This document shows, one piece after another, positions 8,556 to 18,132 of a DNA stretch of 64,000 nucleotides. Both the position numbers and the translations under genes were made by a program. Each line of letters begins with the position of its first letter. Positions within the stretch are counted from its first letter, which is position 1. This stretch comes from Dyadobacter sp. UC 10 (GTDB lineage Bacteria; Bacteroidota; Bacteroidia; Cytophagales; Spirosomataceae): positions 6,382,501 through 6,446,500 of the forward strand of contig NZ_VSRN01000001.1 in assembly GCF_008369915.1 (NCBI RefSeq), given 5' to 3'. The notes below the pieces were generated by a model. That model was not told the origin of the DNA. It worked only from the letters and a program-made list of their open reading frames with translations, and searched no databases.

Positions 8556-9863
8556 ATGAGTATAGTGAAGACTTACGATGAACTGATCAGAGAGAACCAG
8601 GAGCTTACAATGCGGCTGGAAGAAGCCACAGACACCATCACGGCCATTCGGACGGGCCAGGTGGATGCTTTGGTGGTCAATGACGGGGACCAGGGACTTC
8701 AGCTATACACGCTCAAAACGGCCGATCAGACCTACCGCGTTTTTATCGAGAAGATGAATGAGGGAGCCGTCACTTTGAATGAAGAAGGCATTATCCTGTA
8801 TTCCAATTCCATGTTCGCAACCATGGTGGACGCGCCGCTTTCAAAGGTAGTAGGCTCCCCGTTTGAGAATTTTGTAGCCGAAAGCGCAACCGCTGCCTAT
8901 AAGCACTTATTCAACGATGGCTGGAAACAAGACTCGAAAACGGAGCTGGCTATCAAAAAAAATAACATACTCATTCCCTGCCAATTGTCTGTCAACACCT
9001 TGCAGTTGGATGAAGGCCCGTCGCTAAGTATTATCGTCACCGATCTTACCTTTCAAAAAAACGTTCAGCATCTGCTCAAAGAAAATAACAGGCGGCTGGA
9101 AGAAATAAACGGAGAACTTGAAGCAAGTAATTACGACCTGCAGCAATTCGCGTCTGTCGCTTCTCACGATCTTCAGGAGCCGTTGCGAAAAATACTTATA
9201 TTTTCTACAATGCTCAAAAACAAGCATGAGGCCGAATTGCCGGTCGAAAGCCAGAAGCATTTGGAAAAGATCATTACCTCTTCACACCGAATGCGGACGA
9301 TGATTTCTGATATTCTTAATTATTCCCGGCTGTCTACCGAAGCAGGTAATTTTGAGCAGGTCAATCTGAAAGAGATAATTAATGAAGTTCTCGAAGATTA
9401 TGAAATACTCGTGAACGAAAAGAACGTTAAGGTCAAAATCGACGAATTCCCGCTCATTGAAGCCAACCGCGCACAGATCAAACAGGTGTTTCAGAATCTG
9501 ATCAGTAATTCCATCAAGTTTTCAAAACAGGACAAGCCACCGGTAATAGAAATTGCATGGGAAGCCAATCATGAATTACAGACAGCATCTGCTGATCACA
9601 ACGCAGTTTGCAATATCGTCATTTCTGACAATGGAATCGGCTTTGACAAGGCCTATCAGGAAAGGATATTCTCTTTGTTCGAAAGATTGAATACCAAGGA
9701 AAAATACGAAGGCTCCGGTATCGGCCTCGCGATCACCAAGAAAATCCTGGATAAACATAATGGCACTATTTCCGTGGAAAGTAAAGAAGGTGAAGGCGCA
9801 CGGTTTACGATCTGCCTGCCTGTTCGTCAGGAGAGGCGTACTTCACCAGAGATCAGCTTCTGA
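8556..9863 (+). CDS. PAS-domain sensor histidine kinase of the Kai-like operon
   Basis: A 435-residue soluble kinase beginning four bases after the second kaiB. An N-terminal helix (MSIVKTYDELIRENQELTMR) leads into a PAS domain (about 60-180, RVFIEKMNEGAVTLNEEGII), a short coiled coil, the HisKA H-box FASVASHDLQEPLRKI with phospho-acceptor H204, and a HATPase domain with N box NLISNSIKFS, DNGIGFDKAYQE and the GSGIGLAI G2 box. There are no membrane segments. Unlike cyanobacterial SasA it has no KaiB-like sensor domain, so any link to KaiC would need another contact. Its place at the end of the operon suggests it is the output or input kinase; the response regulator at 5706 is the nearest candidate partner. 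Confidence 0.93.
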   Translation: MSIVKTYDELIRENQELTMRLEEATDTITAIRTGQVDALVVNDGDQGLQLYTLKTADQTYRVFIEKMNEGAVTLNEEGIILYSNSMFATMVDAPLSKVVGSPFENFVAESATAAYKHLFNDGWKQDSKTELAIKKNNILIPCQLSVNTLQLDEGPSLSIIVTDLTFQKNVQHLLKENNRRLEEINGELEASNYDLQQFASVASHDLQEPLRKILIFSTMLKNKHEAELPVESQKHLEKIITSSHRMRTMISDILNYSRLSTEAGNFEQVNLKEIINEVLEDYEILVNEKNVKVKIDEFPLIEANRAQIKQVFQNLISNSIKFSKQDKPPVIEIAWEANHELQTASADHNAVCNIVISDNGIGFDKAYQERIFSLFERLNTKEKYEGSGIGLAITKKILDKHNGTISVESKEGEGARFTICLPVRQERRTSPEISF

Positions 9864-9904
9864 TCGTTAAAGCAAAAAATTTTGAGGTAAAATGTAATGC
9901 ATAG

Positions 9905-9935
9905 TTGACATTAAGAAACGTTTAGATTACATTTG
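9905..9935 (+). promoter_or_regulatory. Bacteroidota-type promoter for the membrane protein/XRE pair
   Basis: TTG (9905-9907), a 20-base spacer and a perfect TACATTTG (9928-9935) fit the primary sigma factor consensus TTTG/TTG-N19-21-TAnnTTTG. The ATG at 9961 follows 25 bases later. Confidence 0.6.
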
Positions 9936-9960
9936 AAAAACTTAATTTAAACATGCAGCT

Positions 9961-10446
9961 ATGGACAAATTACTCTTATTTCCCAGTGCATTTAAAAGAA
10001 ACGGCCTGCTGATGATCGCAGTCGGCATGGTTGGTTTGGCCGTGGCCAGTCAGGAAGGACTGATCAATGTATACCGGCTCCTGTTACCCGGCGACACCCT
10101 GTCCGACGGATCCTATCCCTACCCTTCCGATTTCTGGCAGAAAAACATAATTCTGGAATACACCTCGATTGCCCTGATGGTTTTGGGACTATTGTTCTTT
10201 TTTCTTTCAAAGGAGCGGGACGAATTTTTCTACAAGATCAGACTGGAATCTATCCAGTTCGCAATCCTATCGCAACTGCTGGTTGCAGGCCTGCTGTATT
10301 GTTTTTTCTATTTTTCAGGTAAATACCAGATGGAAAACACATTCACCGCAATTTTATCACTGAGCTTCGCAGGCTTCTGGATCACCTATATAGCGCGCTA
10401 CTATTACATCGTTCGGTTTCGGGCCGAAAAAGACTCACTGAATTAA
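9961..10446 (+). CDS. Hypothetical four-helix membrane protein
   Basis: A 161-residue protein with four clear hydrophobic segments (about 14-38, 61-82, 95-118 and 124-148) and an extracytoplasmic loop rich in Pro, Tyr and Ser between the first two. I do not recognise a named family. The XRE regulator starts seven bases after its stop, so the two are almost certainly co-transcribed from the promoter at 9905-9935. Membrane protein plus small XRE regulator pairs are common in bacteria, and the regulator often controls its own operon. Function unknown. Confidence 0.85.
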   Translation: MDKLLLFPSAFKRNGLLMIAVGMVGLAVASQEGLINVYRLLLPGDTLSDGSYPYPSDFWQKNIILEYTSIALMVLGLLFFFLSKERDEFFYKIRLESIQFAILSQLLVAGLLYCFFYFSGKYQMENTFTAILSLSFAGFWITYIARYYYIVRFRAEKDSLN

Positions 10447-10453
10447 CTGAACA

Positions 10454-10654
10454 TTGAAAAATACGCTTCGTGTTGAAAGAGCGATCCTGCGTGTGACACA
10501 GGCAGAGCTGGCCGAAAAGGTGGGCGTATCGCGCCAGGCAATCAATTCTATTGAAACGGGTAAATATATTCCGTCGACTATCCTCGCTATTAAGCTTGCC
10601 CGGGTATTCGACAAATCCGTGGAGGACATTTTCATCATCGAGCCACAAGACTGA
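10454..10654 (+). CDS. Small XRE-family helix-turn-helix regulator
   Basis: A 66-residue protein that is little more than one Cro/CI-type helix-turn-helix: TQAELAEKVGVSRQAINSIE then KYIPSTILAIKLARVF and a short tail SVEDIFIIEPQD. It resembles the compact YgzD-like regulators. The start is TTG at 10454, seven bases after the preceding stop; no ATG or GTG fits. It probably binds DNA as a dimer and may control the membrane protein gene before it. Confidence 0.88.
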   Translation: MKNTLRVERAILRVTQAELAEKVGVSRQAINSIETGKYIPSTILAIKLARVFDKSVEDIFIIEPQD

Positions 10655-10676
10655 TTAATCCTGTGGCTCGATAAAA
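10639..10676 (+). terminator. Hairpin at the end of the XRE gene
   Basis: CGAGCCACA (10639-10647) pairs with TGTGGCTCG (10662-10670), overlapping the XRE stop codon. No T-run follows on the plus strand, so it is a weak intrinsic terminator at best. It lies between two convergent genes. Confidence 0.4.
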
Positions 10677-10687
10677 AACTGATGTTG

Positions 10688-13225
10688 TTATTTAGCCGTC
10701 AATACATAATCCTCACCCGCTTCCGTCATGAAATCGAAAGCCGGCTTTGAATCAGTTTTTGCCTGACCTGAGGCAGTATGCAGCGTTTTGTAAAATGCAT
10801 TTGCATTTGCGCCTGTTGCGGGTTTCAGTTTCTTTCCGCTCAGTTTCAAAGCATTTGGCACACTTATCCGGCAATTTCCGCCCAGTTTGGAACGTACGGT
10901 CAGCTTCGATACTTTGCCCTTTTCCCAGGCGATATCAAGCTCAAACCCGCCTCTTGCGCGCAGTCCCTTCACTTCGCCGGTTGTCCAGTCGTCCGGGATC
11001 GCAGCGAGGACATTGATCACTCCATCGTGGCTTTGCAGCAGCATTTCGGTAATCCCCGAAGTCCCGCCAAAATTCCCGTCGATCTGAAAAGGCGGGTGCG
11101 CGTCGAGCAGATTGGGATAGGTACCTCCCCCGTTTGCGTAATTTGTTCCTTCAACGCCTGTCAGTTTTAACTGCTCGCGAATGAGCTTATAAGCATGATT
11201 TCCGTCCAGCAGTCTTGCCCAGGTATTGATCTTCCAACCTTTGCTCCAACCGGTACCTCCGTCGCCCCGCAACTCCATGGTTCTGCGCGCTGCATTTGCA
11301 TATGCAGGCGTATAAACCGGAGAAATCTGCCGACCTGGAAAAAGCCCGAACAGATGTGAAATGTGACGGTGCTCGGGTTCTGCTTCTTCCCAATCCTTGT
11401 ACCATTCCTGCAAATTCCCCTTTTTACCAATCTGCATTGGAAACAATTTACTCCGCTTTTCAATGAGCAATTTCCTGAATTCGGCATCACTTCCGGTGCG
11501 TTCGGACGCTTCGATCAGATTGGTAAAAAGATCCCAAATGATAGCCATATCCATGGTTGTCGCGACAGATACCGAGCCTTTATAACCTTTTTCGTCAATG
11601 AAAATATTTTCAGGCGTCGTCGCCGGGGATGTTATGAGCTTTCCGTTTTTATCCTCGATAAGCCAGTCGAGGCAGAATAGCGCCGCAGACTTCATAAGTG
11701 GGTACGCTGTTTTTGTCAAAAATTCCTGGTCTCCCGTAAATTGATAATGCTCCCACAAATGCTGGCAGAGCCACGCCCCGCCCATCGGCCAGTTGGCCCA
11801 CGAAGGACTTCCGCTGACGGGATCGGTCGTCGCCCAGATATCCGTATTATGGTGTAATGTCCAGCCTTTGGCCTTGTAAAAGTTCTTGGCAGCCTCCGTG
11901 CCCGTCACTTCGAGCTGGCTCACAAAATCAAGTAATGGCGTATGTAGTTCAGATAAATTGGCTGTTTCAACCATCCAGTAATTCATCTGGGTATTGATAT
12001 TGGTCGTAAAATTACTGCTCCAAGGCGGACGTACCTGGTTGTTCCAGATTCCCTGCAAATTCGCGGGGATACCACCCGGCCGGGAACTGGAGATAAGCAA
12101 ATATCTTCCAAACTGAAAGTAAAGTGATTCCAGTCCCGGATCTTTTGCGCCCTCGGTGTAATCTTTCAGGCGTTCATCCATGGGCTTGTCTGTCGCAGGA
12201 TTTCCATTCAGATGAAGGCTCACGCGATCGAAAAATTGATGATAGTCTGCCGTGTGCGCGGTTTTGAGTGCATCGAAATTTTTCGCAGAGGCCTTTTCAA
12301 GATATTGTTCGTTAAGGGCGGTTTCGTTCTTTCCTTCCTTGTCCGGGCATTTGTCAAATCCATTGAAACTGGTTGCCGCGGAAAGCAAAATCACCACATT
12401 GCTGGCATTGCGAACATGTACGCCTGCGCTGTCCGTGGTAACTTCTCCGTCTGCCTCCTTCACTTTGACCCGCAACTCGAATCGCATTCCCTTGCATTTG
12501 GAAGGATCGTTATAGGTCACAGGAATTTCCATGGTCTGCATATAGCTGGGATCCGTATGCGCAGGCGCTTGGCCTTTCATCGCAAGCTGATCTTTCGCAA
12601 TCGCTACGTTGGCGTGAACCAGCGGACTGCCTGTGGACGCAGTAAAGTTCAATGCCCCTTTTTTATTCGCTGTCAGTTTTATAACCATTACCTGGTCTGC
12701 TGCCGATATAAATATCTCCCTGCTGTAAGCTACGCCATCGATCGTGAAAGTTGTGGTTGAAACTGCATTGGAAATGTCCAGTTCGCGGCGGTATGCGGTT
12801 GGTGAACCGGATAATTCCTGCCTGATCATCAGGTCGCCCAGTGGTTCATACGATTCAGTAAATAACCCCTGAATTTTTTTAGTGAGCTCTTCTGCCAGTT
12901 TGTAATCCTCGTTTTCCAGCGCCTTTCTGACTTGTGGAAGATATTTGTAAGCCTCCGGGTTGGGGTTGTTATTCACAGGCCCTCCCGACCACAATGTTTC
13001 CTCATTCAGCTGGATCAGCTCTTCATTGACCCTTCCGAAAACCATCGCACCAATCCGTCCGTTTCCAACCGGCAAAGCCTCGTTCCAGTTTCGCGCGGGC
13101 TGTTTATACCATAGTTTAAGGTCTTGCTGGGCATTCACTTCCGTGAAATTCCCGGCTGCAAAAAGAGCGGTTATACTTAGCAGCAACCTGATTTTAGTCG
13201 CTTTTGACAGAAATAGTCTGAACAT
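10688..13225 (-). CDS. Secreted glycoside hydrolase family 95 alpha-L-fucosidase/galactosidase
   Basis: An 845-residue protein with a signal peptide (about 1-32, ending EVNAQ), an N-terminal beta domain starting [20 protein letters not shown] and GRIGAMVFG, a helical barrel and a C-terminal beta domain. The residues known to matter in Bifidobacterium AfcA (N421, N423, E566, D766) align with N409 and N411 in [11 protein letters not shown]539 in TTPENIF and D716 in FQIDGNFGG, so the enzyme should be active. GH95 enzymes invert alpha-1,2-fucosyl or alpha-L-galactosyl linkages of plant hemicellulose, pectin or host glycans. It begins seven bases after the beta-helix protein gene, in one operon. 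Confidence 0.93.
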   Translation of the reverse strand: MFRLFLSKATKIRLLLSITALFAAGNFTEVNAQQDLKLWYKQPARNWNEALPVGNGRIGAMVFGRVNEELIQLNEETLWSGGPVNNNPNPEAYKYLPQVRKALENEDYKLAEELTKKIQGLFTESYEPLGDLMIRQELSGSPTAYRRELDISNAVSTTTFTIDGVAYSREIFISAADQVMVIKLTANKKGALNFTASTGSPLVHANVAIAKDQLAMKGQAPAHTDPSYMQTMEIPVTYNDPSKCKGMRFELRVKVKEADGEVTTDSAGVHVRNASNVVILLSAATSFNGFDKCPDKEGKNETALNEQYLEKASAKNFDALKTAHTADYHQFFDRVSLHLNGNPATDKPMDERLKDYTEGAKDPGLESLYFQFGRYLLISSSRPGGIPANLQGIWNNQVRPPWSSNFTTNINTQMNYWMVETANLSELHTPLLDFVSQLEVTGTEAAKNFYKAKGWTLHHNTDIWATTDPVSGSPSWANWPMGGAWLCQHLWEHYQFTGDQEFLTKTAYPLMKSAALFCLDWLIEDKNGKLITSPATTPENIFIDEKGYKGSVSVATTMDMAIIWDLFTNLIEASERTGSDAEFRKLLIEKRSKLFPMQIGKKGNLQEWYKDWEEAEPEHRHISHLFGLFPGRQISPVYTPAYANAARRTMELRGDGGTGWSKGWKINTWARLLDGNHAYKLIREQLKLTGVEGTNYANGGGTYPNLLDAHPPFQIDGNFGGTSGITEMLLQSHDGVINVLAAIPDDWTTGEVKGLRARGGFELDIAWEKGKVSKLTVRSKLGGNCRISVPNALKLSGKKLKPATGANANAFYKTLHTASGQAKTDSKPAFDFMTEAGEDYVLTAK

Positions 13226-13232
13226 TTTTATT

Positions 13233-15602
13233 TTATTTAAAAGAAACGGAAAGTGCTTGCAAAGATTGATTTCTAAAAAATTCTATATCTCCCTTCCCCA
13301 TCCAATTCACTTCCTGGAAGATATTCATCAGATCGGCCACGGTTTTCACCTCGCGTTTGTTAAGCGAGCGGATCACATCCCCTTTCTGTAATCCCGACCT
13401 CCCCAAAATGGTACCGCCCGGCAACGTTTCAACGATCACACCCTTTTCATCCGGAAGACCATAAGCCGACCTGTCACCCAAGCCTGCCACATTCCGTACC
13501 CTGCCGCCAAGCCACCCTATTTCATTTTTCGTCTGGCTGTCGGCAAAGCTGGTTATCTCCGGCAGCGGTACCATGGCCGCCTGCGATTTCAGCTCCGGCG
13601 AAACCACACCAAACTGATCCATTGGAAAATTGACAAACCCGACGGTCAGTGCGGGACTTCCCGGCTTGACCTGGTAATTTCCGGAAGCTGGATCGACGAA
13701 CATCGGATCTCCCGCCAGGCTATGCAAATCGGTTTTGTTGCTATGCGCTTGTTCAAGTGCGTTTTGGTCAGGGAAAAAGTTATAATCTACCTCCTTACCC
13801 CATTCTTTTATCTGAATCGGGAAATATGGTTTAGTGACCACATTCTTGCGGAACACATCCCCGCTGTTTGCAAACCACACATGCGGATGAAAAGAATTGT
13901 TGATCATAATATTATTTTCAACGATCCTGTTAAACCCTTCCCGCAGTTTGAGACCACCGTTCAGACAAAGATTATTATAAATATGGTAGTTGCTGCTGCC
14001 ATCGTCGAGATCGATGTCCCAGCCGTGATCGCAGCGGAAGCGGTTGTTAAGGATCACCGTGGTTTTAATGGCGTCAAGCCGGATCACCTCGGGATGATCT
14101 GCTGTCAACCGATCCATTAAACCACGGTCGGGGTGCCAGAAACGGTCCCTGCCCCAGGAATTGAAGGAGCCGTGATCGCCGGTTTCCAGTACGGTATTAA
14201 AAATGTCGTTGAACTCGATGATGTGCCCGCCCCAGGTCCCCTCGCTGATATTGATGCCCGCACGAGGGACATTGTAAATGGTGTTGTGACTTACGGTAAT
14301 ATCCATGCTCATGGAAATCTGTACCCCCGCAACCTGCTTTTCAACCTGCCCCAGCCCGTGCATCAGATTATTGTAAACCCTGCATCCGGAAGGGTGATTG
14401 TTGCTTTTTGGCCCCGGGCTCTTGTCGAGCTGCGCGTAAGGCACCGATTCATGATATTCAAAACTTGGCGAGCGCACAGCCGCGGGATCGCCGGCAAAGC
14501 AAACCGCGCTTGCTCCTATGTTCCGGAAATGGCAGCCCGAAACCTCGTTGTTTTTATTGTAGTTAGAAAAAAAGATACCATTGCCACCGATCGCATTGAA
14601 ATCGCATTGTTTAACAGAACAATTTTCCGCACCCTCCATGACTACCACGGCGCCTCGATAAATCGCCCAGTCGCTTCGCAGCAGCGGCTCTTTCGTGTCC
14701 ATAAAAGTGCGCAGGGTATGTGTCATTTCGAAACCCACCAGACTGATATTCTGCACCGGCACTTCCGCCGTGCCTCTGAATTCAAAAAGGTGACGGATTT
14801 GCGGAGCAAGTACTTTCACCTTTGAAAAATCGGTTCCGGCAGGCGCGTAGACGAAAAGTGTCCGCGTTTTTTTATCAAAATACCATTCGTTAATTGCGTC
14901 TAGTTCTTCCTGTACATTTTCGATGAAACGATATTTATCGTGCATCCCCATTTGCCGGTTATTCTGGTAGCCCCCCGACAACGTAAGAGTGCTGTCGGTA
15001 GGCTTTCCGATAACCTGGTAGTGGTAATCGCCCCATTCGTGCTTATGCATGGCGTGAACGTAAGCTCCTTCCGGATTTTTCCACGACCTGATCTTTTGGG
15101 GTGAAATAGCATCCGATGAAAAGCCGCCGAAGTGGCTGCTCGTAGAGTCGTAGTTTGGATAACGGGCCATTCTCAGCATTTTTCCATCCAAAAACAGCTG
15201 GTCATAAATGAGGGAAGCAGGTACCAGCGCTTTGCGGATATTGCCCTCACCTGCCGACCATTTCGCCACAATTTCCGTTGCGCCGCTGATTATCACCTTC
15301 TCGCCAGGAAAAGCTTTGAACACCACCTCCTGCCCATTTTTCCTTGTGTCCAGCGCGCCGAACACAATAGGCTTCGACAAGTAATATGTCCCCTGTCGCA
15401 AAAACACGGTGGTTTTCTCCGTTATGCTTCGAACTTTGTCGCGCGCGGCTTCTATCGTCGCAAGCGGCTTTTCCCGGGTACCCGGATTTTTATTATTTCC
15501 GCTTTTGGAAACATACAGCTCTGCCGCGCAGGCATTTATTGAAAGGAAAAGAATAAGTGTAAAAAACAGCAGTCCAGCGGGAAGGTTCAGGTGTCTTTTC
15601 AT
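13233..15602 (-). CDS. Secreted right-handed beta-helix protein with C-terminal PDZ domain, GH141-like
   Basis: A 789-residue protein with a signal peptide (about 1-27), then [20 protein letters not shown], a start typical of parallel beta-helix carbohydrate-active proteins, and many short helix rungs (about 60-620) with asparagine-rich turns such as [20 protein letters not shown]. The last 85 residues look like a PDZ domain: [20 protein letters not shown] then [12 protein letters not shown]. The overall build resembles GH141, a family containing an alpha-L-fucosidase used on rhamnogalacturonan II; the neighbouring GH95 enzyme supports fucose-linked chemistry, but this is inference. Its ATG overlaps the stop of the UvrA-like gene by four bases. 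Confidence 0.82.
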   Translation of the reverse strand: MKRHLNLPAGLLFFTLILFLSINACAAELYVSKSGNNKNPGTREKPLATIEAARDKVRSITEKTTVFLRQGTYYLSKPIVFGALDTRKNGQEVVFKAFPGEKVIISGATEIVAKWSAGEGNIRKALVPASLIYDQLFLDGKMLRMARYPNYDSTSSHFGGFSSDAISPQKIRSWKNPEGAYVHAMHKHEWGDYHYQVIGKPTDSTLTLSGGYQNNRQMGMHDKYRFIENVQEELDAINEWYFDKKTRTLFVYAPAGTDFSKVKVLAPQIRHLFEFRGTAEVPVQNISLVGFEMTHTLRTFMDTKEPLLRSDWAIYRGAVVVMEGAENCSVKQCDFNAIGGNGIFFSNYNKNNEVSGCHFRNIGASAVCFAGDPAAVRSPSFEYHESVPYAQLDKSPGPKSNNHPSGCRVYNNLMHGLGQVEKQVAGVQISMSMDITVSHNTIYNVPRAGINISEGTWGGHIIEFNDIFNTVLETGDHGSFNSWGRDRFWHPDRGLMDRLTADHPEVIRLDAIKTTVILNNRFRCDHGWDIDLDDGSSNYHIYNNLCLNGGLKLREGFNRIVENNIMINNSFHPHVWFANSGDVFRKNVVTKPYFPIQIKEWGKEVDYNFFPDQNALEQAHSNKTDLHSLAGDPMFVDPASGNYQVKPGSPALTVGFVNFPMDQFGVVSPELKSQAAMVPLPEITSFADSQTKNEIGWLGGRVRNVAGLGDRSAYGLPDEKGVIVETLPGGTILGRSGLQKGDVIRSLNKREVKTVADLMNIFQEVNWMGKGDIEFFRNQSLQALSVSFK

Positions 15603-17878
15603 TTCTCCCTGCCATTTTGCGCCGTGGTTGCGCCTCTCAGGTACAAGCTTGTAATAGAACCTTCGGCACCCAGTAATTGTGTCGGGGTTCCTTCAAATAC
15701 TACTGCTCCTCCCTTTGTTCCCCCGTCCGGGCCCATATCAATGATCCAGTCTGCATTCTTGATCACATCGAGATTGTGCTCGATGACGATCATGGTATTG
15801 CCCGAATCGACCAGCCGGTTCATAATCGCAAGCAGGTGCGTAATATCCGACATATGCAGACCTGTGGTAGGCTCGTCAAGCACATAAATGCCGCTTTTCT
15901 TATGCAACTCGCTGGCAAGCTTGATTCGCTGACATTCACCTCCTGACAAGGTACTGAGCGGCTGCCCCAATGTCAGGTAATCCAGTCCCACGTCGCTCAT
16001 AGCCTGCAACTTGTTTCTGATATCTTTTTGTTTAAAGTAATCGAGGGACTGCAAAACAGTCAGTTCAAGTACATCTGAAATTGATTTACCATCGAGCTTG
16101 TAAGCGAGCACTTCTTCTTTAAACCGCTTGCCTTCGCAGATTTCGCAAGTTGTTTTGATCCCGTCCAGAAACGCGAGGTCTGTGTAGATTACCCCAAGCC
16201 CCTGGCAGTTTTCGCAGGCTCCCTGCGAATTGAAGCTGAACAACGACGCACTGACCCCGTTTTCTTTGGCAAAAGCCTTCCGCACATCATCCATTACGCC
16301 CGTGTAAGTTGCCGGGTTGGAGCGGGTGGAAGTCCCCACGGCCGATTGATCGATCACGATTGCTTTGGGGTGTTGTTTCAAAAATACGTGATTGATCAGT
16401 GAGCTTTTTCCCGAACCGGCCACACCTGTCACCACCGTAAGTACGCCTTCGGGAATATCCACACTCACATTCTGCAGATTGTTCACATTCGCCTTCTGTA
16501 CCGGTAACTTGCCTGATGACTTTCTGCTGTGCTGCTTGACCGGCAGCGACTGTTTGATGTGCCGCCCTGTAAGTGTGTCGGCTCGCACCAGTTCGTCAAA
16601 TGTGCCTTCAAAAACGATATTCCCACCCTTGCTTCCGGCGTGCGGACCTACGTCCACAATATGATCGGCCACTTTGATCACGTCCGGATCATGCTCGACT
16701 ACAATCACGGTATTACCCTTGTCGCGGAGTTTCCGCAACAGCTCATTCAGCCGGTGCACGTCCCTCGGATGTAAGCCTACGCTCGGCTCATCGAAGATAT
16801 ACATGACATCTATCAGGCTGCTGCTCAAATGCTTGACCATTTTTACCCGCTGGGATTCTCCACCGGATAATGTACTCGTTTCCCTATCCAGGCTCAGGTA
16901 ATCCAGGCCAATATCCACCAAATGCTGCAGCCTCTCCGACAGAGTTGCCACCATCGAAGCTGCTACCGGATCCTTGATATCATTAATCAGCGAAAGCAAA
17001 GTTGAAACTTCCAGTGCCGACATTTCGGCAATATTCATCCCTTTTATCCTACAACCCAAAGCAGCCTGGCTTAGCCTCGCACCTTTACACGCTGGGCAAG
17101 GTTTCAGGGCAATATAGGGAGCGACCATTTTTTGGGTGCGTTCCGAAAGTGTTTTAAGATCCCTTTTGATATACGACCTTTCAAATTTTTCAATAATCCC
17201 CAGGTAAGTCGCATTCATCGTACCGCCACCGATCTGCAGCTTGTACTTCAGATTCTTGCCGTACAGCAGCAGGTCCATTTCTTCCTCGGTAAAGTCCGAC
17301 AGCTTTTTATCATTGTCAAAAAAACCGGAACTAGCGTAACTGCTTTTTTCCCAGGCAGCAAATACCGGAACCTGTACCGCACCTTCGTTCAGCGACTTGT
17401 CCATGTCCAGAAAAGAGTCGGTCAATACCCCCATTTTCCTTCCCAATCCATTACATTCGCTGCACATACCCTGCGGATCGTTGAATGAAAATGCATTTGA
17501 ATTACCAATATGCGGGTCGCCGATCCTTGAAAAAAGCAGACGGAGCACAGGCGAAATGTCCGTGATCGTCCCCATTGTGGAATGCGAATTTCCGCCGAGC
17601 CGCCTTTGGTCCACCACGATGGCCATACTCAGATTTTCGATCGCGTCGGCATGTGGCTGGGCGTATTTAGGCAAAAAGTTGCGGATAAACATGCTGAAAT
17701 TCTCATTGAGCTGCCGTTGTGCCTCGGTGGCTATTGTGTCAAAAACAATGGAGGATTTGCCGGAACCTGAAACGCCCGTGAAGATGGTAATCTTCCGTTT
17801 CGGGATACTCAATGATACATTTTTGAGATTATTCTCACGTGCTCCACGAATTTCAATGTACTCCTGAAACCTATTCAT
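15599..17878 (-). CDS. UvrA2-like (class II) excinuclease ATPase
   Basis: A 759-residue tandem ABC ATPase of the UvrA family. Walker A motifs are GVSGSGKSS (35-43) and GVAGSGKSS (about 485-493); signature motifs are LSGGESQRVKMVKHL (about 338) and LSGGECQRIKLASEL (about 643). Zinc-binding Cys pairs are seen in CSECNGLG, CPACKGARLSQ and CENCQGLG with CEICEGKRF. Housekeeping UvrA is about 940 residues; this one lacks the UvrB-binding insert, which defines class II proteins linked to tolerance of DNA-damaging drugs. It is the first gene of a coupled operon with two secreted carbohydrate-active proteins, an odd pairing. It is not the sole UvrA of the cell, presumably. Confidence 0.92.
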   Translation of the reverse strand: MNRFQEYIEIRGARENNLKNVSLSIPKRKITIFTGVSGSGKSSIVFDTIATEAQRQLNENFSMFIRNFLPKYAQPHADAIENLSMAIVVDQRRLGGNSHSTMGTITDISPVLRLLFSRIGDPHIGNSNAFSFNDPQGMCSECNGLGRKMGVLTDSFLDMDKSLNEGAVQVPVFAAWEKSSYASSGFFDNDKKLSDFTEEEMDLLLYGKNLKYKLQIGGGTMNATYLGIIEKFERSYIKRDLKTLSERTQKMVAPYIALKPCPACKGARLSQAALGCRIKGMNIAEMSALEVSTLLSLINDIKDPVAASMVATLSERLQHLVDIGLDYLSLDRETSTLSGGESQRVKMVKHLSSSLIDVMYIFDEPSVGLHPRDVHRLNELLRKLRDKGNTVIVVEHDPDVIKVADHIVDVGPHAGSKGGNIVFEGTFDELVRADTLTGRHIKQSLPVKQHSRKSSGKLPVQKANVNNLQNVSVDIPEGVLTVVTGVAGSGKSSLINHVFLKQHPKAIVIDQSAVGTSTRSNPATYTGVMDDVRKAFAKENGVSASLFSFNSQGACENCQGLGVIYTDLAFLDGIKTTCEICEGKRFKEEVLAYKLDGKSISDVLELTVLQSLDYFKQKDIRNKLQAMSDVGLDYLTLGQPLSTLSGGECQRIKLASELHKKSGIYVLDEPTTGLHMSDITHLLAIMNRLVDSGNTMIVIEHNLDVIKNADWIIDMGPDGGTKGGAVVFEGTPTQLLGAEGSITSLYLRGATTAQNGREK

Positions 17879-18132
17879 TTAATCGGCCGGTTGGTGTTAG
17901 AAATGATCTTTGCAGGCTTAAAAGGAAAGCAGCCGCCAAACTTCCTGAAATTTTTCTGAAATGATTGTAATAAAAGTAAGAAATTGAAAAACCTGTAAAA
18001 ACAGGAAACGGCACGCGTAAAATCGCTGTTGCTTAAATAAGCGGCATCCGTTTTATAAAAATACCCGCATTCCACATTTTGTTAGCCGGCGTGTAACCCG
18101 GTATCAGCAATCTAAAATCCTTACTGCTACAT

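Noticed and set aside
12212-15542. Plus-strand frames of 130-230 codons opposite the GH95 and beta-helix genes
   Set aside because: Antisense shadows of well-supported minus-strand genes with signal peptides and catalytic motifs.
17875-18075. 66-codon minus-strand frame between the UvrA-like gene and chaA
   Set aside because: No family features, Phe/Lys-rich composition typical of noncoding AT-rich DNA, and it overlaps the UvrA-like gene start.
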